Source: Alphaproteobacteria bacterium (lineage in GTDB: Bacteria; Pseudomonadota; Alphaproteobacteria; ATCC43930; CGMCC-115725). Taken from it: a DNA stretch of 5,871 nt. Under the pieces are notes generated by a model that ran no database searches, had not been told where the DNA came from, and worked only from the letters and a program-made list of their open reading frames with translations. The stretch is taken from contig JASHUW010000356.1 in NCBI GenBank assembly GCA_030039815.1, forward strand, positions 1 to 5,871, in the 5' to 3' direction. Positions 5,118 to 5,871 of this stretch are shown piece by piece. Numbering within the stretch: the first letter of the stretch is position 1; the number at the start of each line of letters is the position of its first letter. The translations under genes were made by a program, and so were the position numbers.

Positions 5118-5871
5118 TCAGTGTTCCTCCGCGTTGGTCACCGCGGCGGCGGCTTCGCTGCCGGCCGCGGGTTCGTGGATCGAGTTGGCGACGTCGCTCG
5201 CCAGCGCGTCGGCGTGGATCTGGTCCTGCTTCGTCATGCCGTTATACACGTCCTTGGCGCGCCGCGCGGCAGGCTCGTCGCCGCGCTGCCCGGCCGCGAG
5301 ATACCAGGCATAGGCATCGACCGGCGAGGCCGCGACCCCCTGACCCCGGTCGTACATCACCGCGAGGTTGATCATCGCTTGCATCACCCCTTGCGACGCC
5401 GCGCGGCGGTACCACAGCGCCGCCTCGTTCAGGTCCTGGCGGATGCCCTGCCCCTTGGTGTAGCAGACCGCGAGATTGTATTCGGCCAGCGCATAACCCG
5501 CCGTCGCCGATTTGAGATACCAGTTCGCGGCCTCGGTGAGGTCGGTCTTCACGCCGCGGCCGCGCTCGTACATCACGCCGAGATCATATTGCGCGCGCGG
5601 CACCCCCTGTTCCGCGGCGGCACGAAACCACATCGCCGATTTGGCGTAGTCCTGCGCCACTCCCTCACCCTTCGCGTAGATGATCGCGAGTTCGAGCTCG
5701 GCCTCGGCGTCGCCGGCTGCGGCGCCGCGCTGGAAATAGGCGAAGCGCTGCGCTGGGTCTTTGGGCGCCGCGGCGATCGAGTAGTGCTGGACGCGGGCGA
5801 ACGGCCCCACGCCCGACACATAGGCGGCCGCGACGAGACCGATGATCGCGGCACAGATTCCGCCGGACAGA
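5118..5871 (-). CDS. Membrane-anchored Sel1-repeat protein, 5' end outside window
   Basis: This frame stays open to the right edge, so the GTG at 5817-5819 is internal and the start lies beyond the window; 250 residues are visible. The first 20 or so (SGGICAAIIGLVAAAY and on) form a hydrophobic membrane helix. After a short spacer come four exact 36-residue Sel1 (tetratricopeptide-like) repeats starting at visible residues 53, 89, 125 and 161, and a fifth start at 197 that decays into a helix (RRAKDVYNGMTKQDQIHADALA). The C-terminal tail is Ala/Glu-rich and ends NAEEH. Sel1 repeats make a helical solenoid that binds partner proteins. A membrane helix followed by Sel1 repeats resembles the C-terminal part of the PodJ-type polarity factors of alphaproteobacteria, which suggests a periplasmic scaffold, but the missing N terminus leaves this open. 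The stop is TGA at 5118-5120, 13 bases before the small membrane protein gene. Confidence 0.88.
   Translation of the reverse strand, partial: LSGGICAAIIGLVAAAYVSGVGPFARVQHYSIAAAPKDPAQRFAYFQRGAAAGDAEAELELAIIYAKGEGVAQDYAKSAMWFRAAAEQGVPRAQYDLGVMYERGRGVKTDLTEAANWYLKSATAGYALAEYNLAVCYTKGQGIRQDLNEAALWYRRAASQGVMQAMINLAVMYDRGQGVAASPVDAYAWYLAAGQRGDEPAARRAKDVYNGMTKQDQIHADALASDVANSIHEPAAGSEAAAAVTNAEEH
5283..5714 (-). repeat. Four tandem Sel1 repeat units (coding, 108-base period)
   Basis: Four back-to-back units of exactly 36 codons share the pattern G-x-x-x-A-x-x-x-L-A-x-x-Y-x-x-G-x-G-V-x-x-D-x-x-x-A-x-x-W-(Y/F)-x-x-A-A. The absence of insertions or deletions between units is notable. The nucleotide copies are diverged, so this is an old protein-level repeat, not a recent DNA duplication. 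Confidence 0.85.

Noticed and set aside
4616..5371. A 251-codon plus-strand frame crossing the synthetase end, the small gene and the Sel1 gene
   Set aside because: It spans three gene contexts with Arg/Pro-rich low-complexity sequence and is a reading-frame shadow in GC-rich DNA.
5817..5819. GTG as the start of the Sel1-repeat protein
   Set aside because: The frame continues to the window edge and the added residues form a coherent membrane helix, so the GTG is an internal Val codon.

Overview
The window is high-GC DNA with tightly packed genes and GC-rich wobble positions. The best-scoring family resemblances (TRAP transporter large subunit, periplasmic LVIVD-repeat protein, medium-chain-type acyl-CoA synthetase, Sel1-repeat protein with a membrane anchor) point to an alphaproteobacterium, most likely of the Hyphomicrobiales (Bradyrhizobium/Rhodoplanes-like). 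That assignment comes from protein style and base composition; there is no rRNA or other phylogenetic marker here.

Layout from left to right: (1) the C-terminal two thirds or less of a TRAP-transporter large membrane subunit, plus strand, entering from the left edge; (2) a convergent 174-residue protein of unknown function with a proline-rich linker, minus strand, whose stop codon shares a small hairpin with the transporter stop; (3) a 221-base gap with a probable terminator for the next minus-strand gene and a weak promoter candidate; (4) an exported LVIVD-repeat beta-propeller protein, minus strand; (5) a 155-base divergent control region with a good promoter candidate for the propeller gene, a palindrome inside that promoter's spacer and a second perfect inverted repeat; (6) an AMP-forming acyl-CoA synthetase, plus strand; (7) a 59-base convergent gap; (8) a minus-strand pair made of a Sel1-repeat protein with an N-terminal membrane helix (cut by the right edge) and, 13 bases downstream, an 82-residue protein with one C-terminal membrane helix.

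How the parts may work together: the TRAP permease would import an organic acid and the synthetase would activate a carboxylate to its CoA thioester, so a small catabolic neighbourhood is possible, but the substrate cannot be read from the sequence and the two genes are not in one operon. The propeller gene and the synthetase gene are divergent and share one control region, the best argument that they are co-regulated. The Sel1 gene and small membrane gene look like one transcription unit, probably concerned with the cell envelope.

I see no mobile element, CRISPR array, phage gene, tRNA or rRNA, and no clear novel multi-gene system. The points most worth following up are the propeller protein with a histidine ahead of nearly every repeat, the palindromes in the divergent control region, the unrecognised linker protein and the Sel1/small-membrane-protein pair.
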